A DNA stretch of 21,654 nt from Deltaproteobacteria bacterium. Lineage in GTDB: Bacteria; Desulfobacterota; JAENJC01. The stretch lies in assembly GCA_016208525.1 (NCBI GenBank), contig JACQYJ010000014.1:1-21654 (forward strand). Direction: 5' to 3'. Under the pieces are notes generated by a model. It ran no database searches. It had not been told where the DNA came from and saw nothing but the letters and a program-made list of their open reading frames with translations. Position 1 is the stretch's first letter. Each line of letters opens with the position of its first letter. The position numbers and the translations under genes are program-made. Shown piece by piece: positions 1-6,772 of this stretch.

Positions 1-234
1 AGCCCTTCATCAAGACTTGAGATAAAGATATCAGATACTGGAACAGGTATGGACAAGGAGGTCATGGAAAAGCTTTTCATCCCTTTTTATACCACAAAGG
101 TGAACGGTTCCGGCCTCGGAATGGCTATGGTCAAGAAGATTGTAGACCTCCATAAAGGGGAGGTATCAATAAACAGCAAAATAGGATCAGGGACGGCGGT
201 CACCATAAGGGTCCCTATGAAAATCGTTACTTGA
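1..234 (+). CDS. Sensor histidine kinase, C-terminal ATPase end (5' end outside window)
   Basis: This is the last 77 codons of a histidine kinase; the reading frame is open to the window edge. It shows the C-terminal half of the HATPase_c domain in order: the G1 box (ISDTGTGM), the F box (LFIPFYTTK), the G2 box (GSGLGMAMVKKI), and the closing strand-rich end (GSGTAVTIRVP). Such domains bind ATP and phosphorylate a histidine in the same protein, which then passes phosphate to a response regulator. A single-domain response regulator lies 291 bases downstream on the same strand and is the obvious candidate partner, but the gap carries a promoter and a repeat, so pairing is inference. The sensor and dimerisation parts are outside the window, so the signal cannot be inferred. 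Confidence 0.93.
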   Translation, partial: SPSSRLEIKISDTGTGMDKEVMEKLFIPFYTTKVNGSGLGMAMVKKIVDLHKGEVSINSKIGSGTAVTIRVPMKIVT

Positions 235-258
235 CAATACAAAGGTACACGGTATATT
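231..258 (+). promoter_or_regulatory. Sigma70-type promoter overlapping the kinase stop codon
   Basis: TTGACA at 231-236, a 16-base spacer, and TATATT at 253-258. The -35 box contains the kinase TGA stop (232-234). Transcription from here would start near 265 and give a leader of about 260 bases before the response regulator, containing the repeat at 379-491. It would let the regulator be expressed separately from the kinase. Confidence 0.55.
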
Positions 259-378
259 TATACAGAGGTCATATCTATATGCACCGACAGATATATTTGC
301 CCATCCCCACCCTTGGGGTATACGCAGCTATTTATGACGTTACATATAGCGCCAATGTTCCTTCATTTAAAGACTTTT

Positions 379-491
379 ACCTAAATCCTGCAATCGAACC
401 ACAGAGCACACGGAGGAAACCCTTTAATACCAAAAGAAAAACCTTGTTTTAAATCTTTTCTCTGTGCACTCTGTGGTTTGCAGTTTTTAGG
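379..491. repeat. Palindromic intergenic element, copy 1 (CACAGAG family)
   Basis: A roughly 113-bp imperfect palindrome between the kinase and the response regulator. Its arms contain AACCACAGAGCACACGGAGG on the left and a matching TCTGTGCACTCTGTGGTT on the right. It is almost identical, in reverse orientation, to 5211-5322 between rnfC and rnfD: I see two substitutions and one single-base indel in the core, plus one more difference near an end. There is no open reading frame of note inside. Confidence 0.9.
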
Positions 492-525
492 TTTTATATG
501 CAACTTGGGATAAAAGAGGTTTTGT

Positions 526-903
526 GTGTCAAAGAATGCAGCTCACATCCTTGTCGTAGATGATGAAAAAGATACTTGTCTCCTTCTCAACCAGGTACTT
601 GAAAGAGAGGGGTACATTGTGGACAGCGCCAACTCAGGTGTAGAAGCGCTCAATATCCTGAAGAAGAAAAAGATAAACCTCGTAATAACAGACCTGAAGA
701 TGCCGGAAATGGACGGCCTGACACTGATCAGGGAGGCCAGAAAACTGAAAATGAATACTAAGTTTATAATGATGACCGCTTATGGTGAGATAGAAACATA
801 TCTGGATGCCATAAACATGGGGGCGTTTGACTACCTTAATAAGCCTATGGAGATAAGTGACATCAGGAAGGCCGTAAAAAAGGCGCTCCAAGTCGGCGCC
901 TGA
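526..903 (+). CDS. Single-domain response regulator (CheY-like receiver)
   Basis: A 125-residue protein made only of a receiver domain, with no output domain. The acidic pair is D12/D13 (LVVDDE), the phospho-acceptor is D56 (VITDLKMPEMDG), the switch threonine is T84 (MMTAYG), and the conserved lysine is K106 in LNKP. All catalytic positions are therefore present. It starts at a GTG preceded by AGAGG seven bases upstream. Without a DNA-binding domain it probably acts by protein contact or as a phosphorelay intermediate. The nearby truncated kinase gene is the likely source of phosphate. It converges on rnfB, with only 38 bases between the two stops and no clear terminator. Confidence 0.95.
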   Translation: MSKNAAHILVVDDEKDTCLLLNQVLEREGYIVDSANSGVEALNILKKKKINLVITDLKMPEMDGLTLIREARKLKMNTKFIMMTAYGEIETYLDAINMGAFDYLNKPMEISDIRKAVKKALQVGA

Positions 904-941
904 CGGGCAACTTCTTTAACTCCTCTATAATATCGGCAGCC

Positions 942-1754
942 TCATGCCGCCTCCTCCCTGTGAGATGGGCCTGTTTCAAGATAGTTTATTATATTCTTGG
1001 TGGGGCACTTAGCCACGCACAAGCCGCAGTTGTCGCATTTCTCAAAATTGATGAAGGCCAGGCTGTTCTCCATTGTAATCGCCTGCTTCGGGCATGCCTT
1101 CACGCAGATGCCACAACCGATGCATCCGGTAGAGCAGTATTTCTTGACTGCTGCCCCCTTGTCAGTTGAGTTGCATGTGACAACTACCTTTGAATCCGCC
1201 GGGACAACACGGATGGTATACTTGGGGCAAGCCTTTTCGCATTTGCCGCACCCTGGGCACTTCTCCTCATCTACGACAGGGAGGCCGTTTTCCATGCGGA
1301 TTGCATCAAAGGGGCAGACGACGGCACATGTTCCAAGGCCGACACAACCGAAAGGACAGGTCTTGTCGCCCCCCGCTATCAGCGTTGCTGCCCTGCAGTT
1401 TGGTATCCCCGCGTATAAAAATTTCTTTGTGGTCTCTTTGTCTCCACCCTTGCAGTATACCCTTGCAACCTTCTTGACTACCTCTGCCTCAACGCCCATG
1501 ATTGCGCCCAAGGCCTTTGCTGTGTTCACACCACCTGCTGTACAACCGGTCACCGGGGCATCTCCCCTGACAATTGCTGCGGCAAAACCACCGCAACCAG
1601 GAAACCCGCAGGCCCCGCAGTTGGCGCCAGGAAGGGCCTTTAAGACAGCCTCTTCCCTGGGGTCTATCTCTACTGCAAACTTCTTTGAGGCAATAGAGAG
1701 CCCTGCCCCAAGGACAAAACCGAGACCGCCAAGACTTATGATTGCAAATAACAT
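942..1754 (-). CDS. rnfB: RnfB, electron-entry iron-sulfur subunit of the Rnf complex
   Basis: RnfB takes electrons from reduced ferredoxin and feeds them into the membrane Rnf complex. It is 270 residues long: one N-terminal membrane helix (about 2-22), then the family cluster site C46, C49, C54 with C71 (GANCGACGFPGC and TGC), then a long cysteine-rich C-terminus. I count four ferredoxin-type CX2CX2CX3C-like groups, around 133-147, 166-176, 207/211-221 and 240-250, more than the minimal two in short proteobacterial RnfB proteins and closer to the longer forms of strict anaerobes. The ATG follows a GGGTGG sequence seven bases upstream. It is the last gene of the rnf operon and is separated from rnfA by an inserted GxxExxY unit, which stops 16 bases short of this start and so leaves its ribosome site intact. 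Confidence 0.96.
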   Translation of the reverse strand: MLFAIISLGGLGFVLGAGLSIASKKFAVEIDPREEAVLKALPGANCGACGFPGCGGFAAAIVRGDAPVTGCTAGGVNTAKALGAIMGVEAEVVKKVARVYCKGGDKETTKKFLYAGIPNCRAATLIAGGDKTCPFGCVGLGTCAVVCPFDAIRMENGLPVVDEEKCPGCGKCEKACPKYTIRVVPADSKVVVTCNSTDKGAAVKKYCSTGCIGCGICVKACPKQAITMENSLAFINFEKCDNCGLCVAKCPTKNIINYLETGPSHREEAA

Positions 1755-1770
1755 TAAATTACCACCCTTT

Positions 1771-2214
1771 TAAACCGCAAAGACGCAAAGAACGCAAAGG
1801 AACTACAGTGCTAATACTACTCGCTTTATACCGTTCTTTAAAAGAGGAACATTAAAATTTATTAACATACATAGTTTGCAATTCATTAACCTAAGATATG
1901 TTAGTGCTTGAGCTTCATGAATCGGTGCAAAGTTTTCCACCGATTTCAGTTCCACAATCACAATATCATCAACAAGAAAGTCTAATCTATACCCGCACTC
2001 TAACTTGGAACCTTTATAAACCAAAGGAACTGGTAGCTGCCTTTTAAAAGAAATCCCCTGGATCAAAAACTCCTTTGCAAGAGCTTCTTCATAAGCAGAC
2101 TCCAGGAGACCAGGACCAAGATGCCGGTGAACTTCAATTGTAGAACCTAAGATGTGATTTGACAGTTCATCTTCTCTGGTCATTTCTTTGCGTCCTTTGC
2201 GCCTTTGCGGTTAA
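1771..2214 (-). mobile_element. Inverted-repeat unit carrying a GxxExxY gene (CGCAAAG family)
   Basis: Two terminal inverted repeats of about 29 bp enclose one gene and nothing else. The left arm (1773-1801, plus strand) begins AACCGCAAAGACGCAAAGAA, and the right arm (2184-2212, read on the minus strand) begins AACCGCAAAGGCGCAAAGGA; 26 of 29 positions agree. Each arm is built from three near-repeats of GCAAAGRC. The enclosed start codon touches the right arm directly and the stop codon is one base from the left arm. The unit lies between rnfA and rnfB, three bases after the rnfA stop. A gene-less version of the same palindrome is at 19742-19819. No transposase is visible, so mobility would need help in trans or be mediated by the enclosed protein; this is inference. 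Confidence 0.7.
1803..2183 (-). CDS. GxxExxY family protein (PD-(D/E)XK nuclease-like)
   Basis: A 126-residue protein of the GxxExxY family (PD-(D/E)XK_3 fold). The name motif is G25-L-L-E28-S-A-Y31 within HLGPGLLESAYEEAL. A nuclease-like core follows: D68 in YRLDFLV, then E78 and K80 in VIVELKSV, then a helix with HEAQALTYLR (Q92). All residues expected of an active site are present. The true biochemical role of the family is not established. The ribosome binding site (AAAGGA) lies inside the right terminal repeat, so the repeat supplies translation initiation. It is oriented with the rnf operon and probably co-transcribed, but has no functional link to Rnf. It looks like cargo of the repeat unit. 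Confidence 0.9.
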   Translation of the reverse strand: MTREDELSNHILGSTIEVHRHLGPGLLESAYEEALAKEFLIQGISFKRQLPVPLVYKGSKLECGYRLDFLVDDIVIVELKSVENFAPIHEAQALTYLRLMNCKLCMLINFNVPLLKNGIKRVVLAL

Positions 2215-2217
2215 TAT

Positions 2218-2814
2218 TTATAGTCCGAACAGATGACTGAATCCCAAAAAAGCCAGGGACATCAGAGATGCGGTGATAAAGGCTATAGGATGCCCCCTGA
2301 ATGGCGTAGGTATCGCAGTTGAAAGGGCGAGCCTCTCCTTTATTCCAGCAAACAGAATTATTGCTAATGTATAACCTAAAGCAACACCCACTGTATATAT
2401 AATGCTGTTCACAAACCCAAGGCCGTAATCGATATTCAGAAGGGCAATAGCAAGAACAGCACAGTTCGTTGTAATCAGTGGGAGATATATCCCCATGGCG
2501 TTGTAAAGGCTTTTCAGCGCCTTCTTCATATACATCTCGACGAACTGCACAAGCCCTGCGATCACAAGGATAAATACCGCAGTCCTGAGATACTCAAGAT
2601 GGAGCGGGAGAAGGAGGGCATACCACAGAATCCAGGTGGACGCGGAAGCCAGGGTCATGACGAATATGACCGCCATTCCCATACCTATGGATGTCTCTAT
2701 CTCGTTTGATACGCCAAAGAAAGAGCAGAGGGCAAGGAACCGGATCAGAACGATATTGTTAATCAATATCGAGCTCATTAGAATCATGTACCATGTAAGT
2801 TCATTTGAAACCAT
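2218..2814 (-). CDS. rnfA: RnfA, integral membrane subunit of the Rnf complex
   Basis: A 198-residue hydrophobic protein with about six membrane helices, of the RnfA/NqrE family. Family landmarks are visible: NNIVLIRFLALCSFFGVS near the N-terminus and PLITTNCAVL in the middle. The two cysteines (in LALCSF and TTNCAV) are the positions that, in known Rnf and Nqr structures, help hold an iron-sulfur centre inside the membrane between RnfA and RnfE. The ATG is preceded by GGAG with six-base spacing. It follows rnfE after a 130-base gap filled by a palindromic repeat, and is followed three bases later by the GxxExxY unit. Confidence 0.96.
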   Translation of the reverse strand: MVSNELTWYMILMSSILINNIVLIRFLALCSFFGVSNEIETSIGMGMAVIFVMTLASASTWILWYALLLPLHLEYLRTAVFILVIAGLVQFVEMYMKKALKSLYNAMGIYLPLITTNCAVLAIALLNIDYGLGFVNSIIYTVGVALGYTLAIILFAGIKERLALSTAIPTPFRGHPIAFITASLMSLAFLGFSHLFGL

Positions 2815-2836
2815 TTAAAACTCCTAAATCTTTCTA

Positions 2837-2942
2837 TCCACAGATTTCACAGATTAACGCAGATTAAATATTTGAAATCTAAAATCTGTGTAATCTGCGG
2901 ATTCGGTAGCATTTATCTTTTCCTCTGCGTCTCTGCGGTAAA
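2837..2942. repeat. Palindromic elements between rnfE and rnfA (CACAGATT family plus half of CTCTGCG family)
   Basis: The part at 2837-2902 is a palindrome with arms TCCACAGATTTCACAGATT and AATCTGTGTAATCTGCGGA. The part at 2917-2942 (TCCTCTGCGTCTCTGCGG) is only the right arm of the element seen whole at 13043-13206. It begins two bases past the rnfE stop and ends 22 bases before the rnfA start, so the rnfA ribosome site is spared. Confidence 0.85.
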
Positions 2943-2944
2943 TC

Positions 2945-3544
2945 CTATTTTTTCAGCCACTTCCTGTGGGCTGCCATCATGAATGCAATAGTCAGAAAGG
3001 CCCCGGGTGGCATTATAAATACCAGGGCGGGATTGTAACCCTGCCCAAGATTGATAAACTGATAATTCAATATTGTGAAGGTCCCGTTCCCTATAATCTC
3101 CCTTATCCCACCGAGAATGACCATGGTAAGCATAAATCCAAATGCCATCCCAAGCCCATCCAGGGCAGAGGACAAAACGTTGTTTTTATACGCAAAAGCC
3201 TCTGCCCTGCCGAGGATTATGCAGTTTACAACTATCAATGGAATGAATACTCCAAGGGATGCATATAGTTCCATGTCAAAGGCATGGATAATGTAGTCAA
3301 CTGCTGTTACAAATGTCGATATAATAACGATAAAAATAGGTATTCTGATAGAATCAGGGACATGGTGTCTTATGAGAGAGACAATAACATTCGAGGCAAG
3401 GAGAACGGCAATCACCGCTATGCTCATCCCGAAGGCATCATTGGCAGAACTTGACACTGCCAGCGCCGGACAAAGCCCTATCATCAATACTATGACCGGG
3501 TTTTCCTTGATTATCCCTGTTGTAAAGTCCTTCCATAAGCTCAT
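2945..3544 (-). CDS. rnfE: RnfE, integral membrane subunit of the Rnf complex
   Basis: A 199-residue protein of the RnfE/NqrD family, the antiparallel partner of RnfA. It shows the family motif GLCPALAVS with the conserved cysteine (C25) and VNCIILGRAEAFA, both in membrane helices that, with RnfA, carry electrons across the bilayer. The C-terminal stretch (PPGAFLTIAFMMAAHRK) is typical of the family. The ATG is preceded by GAGGT with five-base spacing. The 35-base gap after rnfG is occupied by a GGGACAGTCCC-type repeat. Confidence 0.96.
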   Translation of the reverse strand: MSLWKDFTTGIIKENPVIVLMIGLCPALAVSSSANDAFGMSIAVIAVLLASNVIVSLIRHHVPDSIRIPIFIVIISTFVTAVDYIIHAFDMELYASLGVFIPLIVVNCIILGRAEAFAYKNNVLSSALDGLGMAFGFMLTMVILGGIREIIGNGTFTILNYQFINLGQGYNPALVFIMPPGAFLTIAFMMAAHRKWLKK

Positions 3545-3557
3545 ATTCTACCTCGTT

Positions 3558-3624
3558 TTAACCGGGGACAGTCCCTATTCTACGGCTCCGCTTCGCTCCG
3601 CCCGTAAATAGGGACAGTCCCCTC
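3558..3624. repeat. GGGACAGTCCC-type REP element at the rnfG-rnfE junction
   Basis: Two copies of AATAGGGACAGTCCC-like sequence face each other around a centre rich in CTCCGC. The last residues of RnfG (about GTVPIYGRSEAEP) are encoded by it, and it then fills the gap to rnfE. A near copy lies in frame inside cobU at 21467-21536. Elements with this motif are commonly linked to REP-associated tyrosine transposases; no such gene is present here. Confidence 0.85.
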
Positions 3625-4155
3625 TACGGCTTTTTTATACCACTCCATACCTTCATGAACCCCGTTGGCCACGGCCCTGGAGGAGATTGTTGCAGCAGTT
3701 ATCGCATCTATGCTTCCGCCGTCCTTTTTCAGTATAAGGGCATTCCCGTCCTTTCCCTTGAACTGGTCTCTGAACTTTGGCCCCGTTACCTTTGTCCCAA
3801 GTCCAGGGGTTTCAGCCTGGTCCAGCTTGGTTATAGAAACAGCCATCACCTTTCCGCCTTCATCAATCCCTATCATGGCATTTATCGGGCCAGCGTATCC
3901 TCTCGGTGCTATCTTGAAGATCGAGCCTATCGCCTTCCCCTGCGCATCCTTCCCGATAAAAATAGTCTTTCCGTCTACCTTCTTTTCCTCAAAGGCGACG
4001 GCCTGAGGAATGATCTCCTTCCTCTTCTTCTCATCCAGTTCCTTCTCATTCTTTTTTATTATAACACTTGTCACATCGTATACCTTGGCCAGGGAACCGG
4101 CTGCTATTACACAGATAATCGTAAGGACAAATCCTAATTTCAGCGTATCACCCAT
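3580..4155 (-). CDS. rnfG: RnfG, covalent-FMN subunit of the Rnf complex
   Basis: A 191-residue protein with one N-terminal membrane helix (about 7-25) and an FMN-binding domain facing outward. The flavinylation site is in DAITAATISSRAV (about 150-162); T156 is the expected threonine that carries FMN through a phosphoester bond, added by ApbE, which is not in this window. The TPGLG motif (116-120) is also present. The ATG overlaps the end of rnfD (ATGGGTGA, eight bases shared), indicating translational coupling. The final dozen or so residues are encoded by a repeat, so the native C-terminus was probably replaced near WYKKAVE; this is not expected to affect the flavin site. Confidence 0.95.
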   Translation of the reverse strand: MGDTLKLGFVLTIICVIAAGSLAKVYDVTSVIIKKNEKELDEKKRKEIIPQAVAFEEKKVDGKTIFIGKDAQGKAIGSIFKIAPRGYAGPINAMIGIDEGGKVMAVSITKLDQAETPGLGTKVTGPKFRDQFKGKDGNALILKKDGGSIDAITAATISSRAVANGVHEGMEWYKKAVEGTVPIYGRSEAEP

Positions 4156-5155
4156 TTGCCTTCGCCTCCCCGAACCTGGAGGGTGTCACGAGCTTATCAA
4201 TAAGCGGCGTTGCGAGGTTCATAAGGAGTATGGCAAAAGATACACCTTCGGGGTATCCGCCAAAGAGCCTTATCACTATGGTAAGGAACCCGCACCCTGC
4301 GCCAAATATCAGCATCCCCTTGTTTGTGACAGGGGATGTAACATAATCGGTTGCCATGAAGAAGGCCCCAAGGACCAATCCACCGGTCATAATATGGAAT
4401 ACAGGGTTAGCGTATTTCGCCGGGTCAACAAACCACATGATGGCAGAAAACGCCAATGCAGCGCCAATAAACGAAATCGGGATATGCCAGGTTATAATCC
4501 TCTTATAAAGTAAGTAGAAGCCGCCTATAAGAAGGGCCATAATCGGGACCTCCCCAAGCGAGCCGCCGTGGACACCCAACAGGAGGTCAAAGGTAGAAGG
4601 CTGAGGGAGTTGAGTTATGTCTATATTGGCCTTATGGCTCATAAGCTCCATTTTTATGTTTGTCAGAGGAGTGGCCGTAGATACAGCATCCACGCCTTTG
4701 GCCAAAAGGGCAGAAGGCGCTGGGAATGACGTCATCTGCACAGGCCATGAGATAAGCAGGAATACCCTGGCTACAAGAGCAGGGTTGAATATGTTCTGAC
4801 CTAATCCGCCATAAAGATGTTTACCGACTATTATGGCAACTGCTGAGCCTGTAACCGTAATCCACCATGGGGACGAAGAAGGAAGGTTCATGGCAAGGAG
4901 AAGGCCGGTAAGGATGGCGCTCCCATCAAATATAGTTATCTTTCTCCCCATCACCCATTGCATCCATGCCTCTAACGCAACAGATGAGGCTATGGCAAGA
5001 ATAATGGTTGCAAGGGCAGGGAGGCCAAAGAGATATACACCTGTTGCAGCTCCAGGCGACAGCGCAAGAACTACGGTGTGCATGACGCTGGTTACAGAGG
5101 ACCCGTCCCTTATATGCGGGGATGATGATAATGTTAACAGTTTTTCATCAGACAT
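4148..5155 (-). CDS. rnfD: RnfD, covalent-FMN integral membrane subunit of the Rnf complex
   Basis: RnfD is a polytopic membrane protein of the NqrB/RnfD family; here 335 residues with roughly nine or ten helices. The flavinylation motif is DAVSTATPLTN, with T162 the expected FMN-bearing threonine. GQNIFNPALVARVF and MATDYVTSPVTNKG are family landmarks. I chose the start at 5155 (MSDEKLL) because GGAG lies five bases before it. A longer frame reaches 5206, but its extra 17 residues are encoded by a GTTAACCGTGAACC-type repeat and have no better ribosome site. The gene overlaps rnfG by eight bases. Confidence 0.94.
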   Translation of the reverse strand: MSDEKLLTLSSSPHIRDGSSVTSVMHTVVLALSPGAATGVYLFGLPALATIILAIASSVALEAWMQWVMGRKITIFDGSAILTGLLLAMNLPSSSPWWITVTGSAVAIIVGKHLYGGLGQNIFNPALVARVFLLISWPVQMTSFPAPSALLAKGVDAVSTATPLTNIKMELMSHKANIDITQLPQPSTFDLLLGVHGGSLGEVPIMALLIGGFYLLYKRIITWHIPISFIGAALAFSAIMWFVDPAKYANPVFHIMTGGLVLGAFFMATDYVTSPVTNKGMLIFGAGCGFLTIVIRLFGGYPEGVSFAILLMNLATPLIDKLVTPSRFGEAKANG

Positions 5156-5162
5156 TAGAACT

Positions 5163-5359
5163 CCGTTAACCGTTAACCGTGAACCGTGAACTGTAAACCA
5201 TTGCATCTTACCTAAAACTGCAAACCACAGAGGGCACAGAGAAAAGATTTAAAAGAAGGTTTTTCTTTTGGTATTAAAGGGTTTCCTCCGTGTGCTCTGT
5301 GGTTCGATTGCAGGATTCAGGTCTTATTCGATTTACGGTTCACGACTCACGATTCACGG
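5163..5359. repeat. Nested palindromic elements between rnfC and rnfD
   Basis: The outer arms are GTTAACCGTGAACCGTGAAC-like at 5163-5197 and the facing TTTACGGTTCACGACTCACG-like at 5325-5359. Inside them sits an inner palindrome (5211-5322) that is almost identical, inverted, to 379-491. This reads as one element inserted into another. The block starts three bases after the rnfC stop and ends seven bases before the rnfD start. Confidence 0.88.
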
Positions 5360-5362
5360 CCT

Positions 5363-6733
5363 TTATGCCGCCTTTTTCCTTCTCGCCATAACATCTGCCT
5401 TGGCATATCTTATAAGATGCACCAGAGGCCTCTTTGAGGGGCATACGTATGCGCATGATCCGCACTCTATGCAATCCATAAGGTTCGCCTTTTCTGCCTG
5501 ATCAAATCTGTCCAGTTCTGCGTATATCCCAAGCATATTCGGCAACAGCCCCATAGGGCAGACAGCAACACATCTCCCGCACCTGATGCATGCCTGCGAA
5601 GCAAAGCTTTCAACCTGGTTCTGGGGAAGGAACAGAAGGCCGGACATCCCCTTTGTAACAGGTATATCCAGGGTGTGCTGGGCCGTCCCCATCATAGGGC
5701 CGCCTGATATAACCTTTCCTATATCACTCTTCAAACCACCTGCTGCCTCAATAAGCTTCAGGGAAGATGTCCCTGACCTTACCTTGAAATTACCGGGGTT
5801 ATTGACCCCGCTGCCGGAGATAGTAACGATCCTCTCTATCAGAGGCCTGCCGAACCTTACCGCATCATAAACAGCCGCGGCAGTTGCGACGTTATGAACG
5901 ACGCTGCCGATATCCATCGGAAGCCCTCCGGATGGGACCTCCCTACCGGACACTGCCTTTATAAGCTGCTTCTCCCCTCCCTGAGGATACATAACCTTGA
6001 GTGAAACGACCTTAATCGAAATCCCCACTTCGCCCCCCTTTGACAAAGGGGAGTTGGGGGGATTTTTGGCGGCATCTGTCATTGCCCTGATTGCATCAGG
6101 CTTGTTGTCCTCAATCCCGATCAATATATTGGATACTGAAAGCGCCCTTGCTATGATTGATGCGCCTTCAATGACCCTGTCAGGCTCCTCCAGCATCAGT
6201 CTGTGATCTGCGGTAATATACGGTTCGCACTCTGCGCCGTTTATTATCAGTGTATCTATCTTTTTGTTGGCAGGGGGGGAAAGTTTCACATGGGTCGGAA
6301 ATGCAGCGCCGCCCATCCCCACAATGCCGGCGCCCTGAATGATGGACTTTATCTCATCAGGTAAAAGGTTTTTATAGTTTGGATTCTCTTTTACATCCCC
6401 TGACCACTCGTCCAGACCGTCTGATTCTATCTGGATGGATGGGAGGCTCTTCCCAGCAGGATGAGGGAAGCTGGCGAGTGCCGTTACTTTTCCTGAAATC
6501 GAGGCATGAATGGGAACAGAGATATACCCCTGAGCCTCTCCTATCTTCTGGCCCTTTTTGACTGTGTCCCCGACCTTCACAAGCGGCTCCGCAGGGGCCC
6601 CTATATGCTGAGAAAGTGGGATTTTCACCTTCTCCGGGACAGGAAGCGTAACGACTGCCTTTGCGTTGGACAACTCTTTCCCGTCAGGGGGATGCACCCC
6701 GCCCTTAAAACCTTTCCTTTTCAGCAGATGCAT
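5363..6733 (-). CDS. rnfC: RnfC, NADH-binding iron-sulfur subunit of the Rnf complex
   Basis: RnfC is the soluble subunit where NAD+ is reduced. It has 456 residues. The N-terminus shows the family signature FKGGVHPP (9-16) and a barrel-sandwich domain (about 30-85). Next comes the NADH/FMN-binding region related to complex I NuoF, with GAGIVGMGGAAFPTHVKL (134-151) and NGAECEPY. A SLBB-type domain follows, then two [4Fe-4S] sites: C382/C385/C388/C392 and C421/C424/C427/C431. Residues about 224-238 (NPPNSPLSKGG and neighbours) are an in-frame repeat insertion absent from the family core. It is the first gene of the operon. The ATG sits where transcription should start (see the promoter entry), so the message may be leaderless. 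Confidence 0.96.
   Translation of the reverse strand: MHLLKRKGFKGGVHPPDGKELSNAKAVVTLPVPEKVKIPLSQHIGAPAEPLVKVGDTVKKGQKIGEAQGYISVPIHASISGKVTALASFPHPAGKSLPSIQIESDGLDEWSGDVKENPNYKNLLPDEIKSIIQGAGIVGMGGAAFPTHVKLSPPANKKIDTLIINGAECEPYITADHRLMLEEPDRVIEGASIIARALSVSNILIGIEDNKPDAIRAMTDAAKNPPNSPLSKGGEVGISIKVVSLKVMYPQGGEKQLIKAVSGREVPSGGLPMDIGSVVHNVATAAAVYDAVRFGRPLIERIVTISGSGVNNPGNFKVRSGTSSLKLIEAAGGLKSDIGKVISGGPMMGTAQHTLDIPVTKGMSGLLFLPQNQVESFASQACIRCGRCVAVCPMGLLPNMLGIYAELDRFDQAEKANLMDCIECGSCAYVCPSKRPLVHLIRYAKADVMARRKKAA
6020..6067. repeat. Repeat inserted in frame within rnfC
   Basis: A GC-rich palindrome (CCCCCCTTTGACAAAGGGG with flanking CCCC/GGGG runs) read on the minus strand as NPPNSPLSKGG. It lies in a loop region after DAIRAMTDAAK. 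It has the same kind of composition as the CCCCCTCTTAA elements elsewhere in the window, but it is coding. Confidence 0.85.
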
Positions 6734-6739
6734 CTTTGC

Positions 6740-6768
6740 ATAATAGGATTACTCTTTTTTGAAGTCAA
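6740..6768 (-). promoter_or_regulatory. Promoter of the rnf operon
   Basis: Read on the minus strand: TTGACT (6768-6763), a 17-base spacer, TATTAT (6745-6740). This is close to the sigma70 consensus with ideal spacing. The rnfC ATG (6733) begins six bases after the -10 box, at the expected transcription start, so the transcript may begin at or within the start codon. No Shine-Dalgarno sequence could precede it on such a message. Confidence 0.75.
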
Positions 6769-6772
6769 GGAG

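Noticed and set aside
231..452. A 73-codon plus-strand frame after the kinase
   Set aside because: It crosses the palindromic repeat, has no ribosome site or family signature, and its C-terminal residues are repeat-coded.
997..1773. A 258-codon frame antisense to rnfB
   Set aside because: It is a shadow of rnfB codon composition; rnfB has unmistakable cysteine motifs on the other strand.
5156..5206. A 17-residue N-terminal extension of RnfD
   Set aside because: It is coded by a GTTAACCGTGAACC repeat; a GGAG site directly precedes the internal ATG at 5155.
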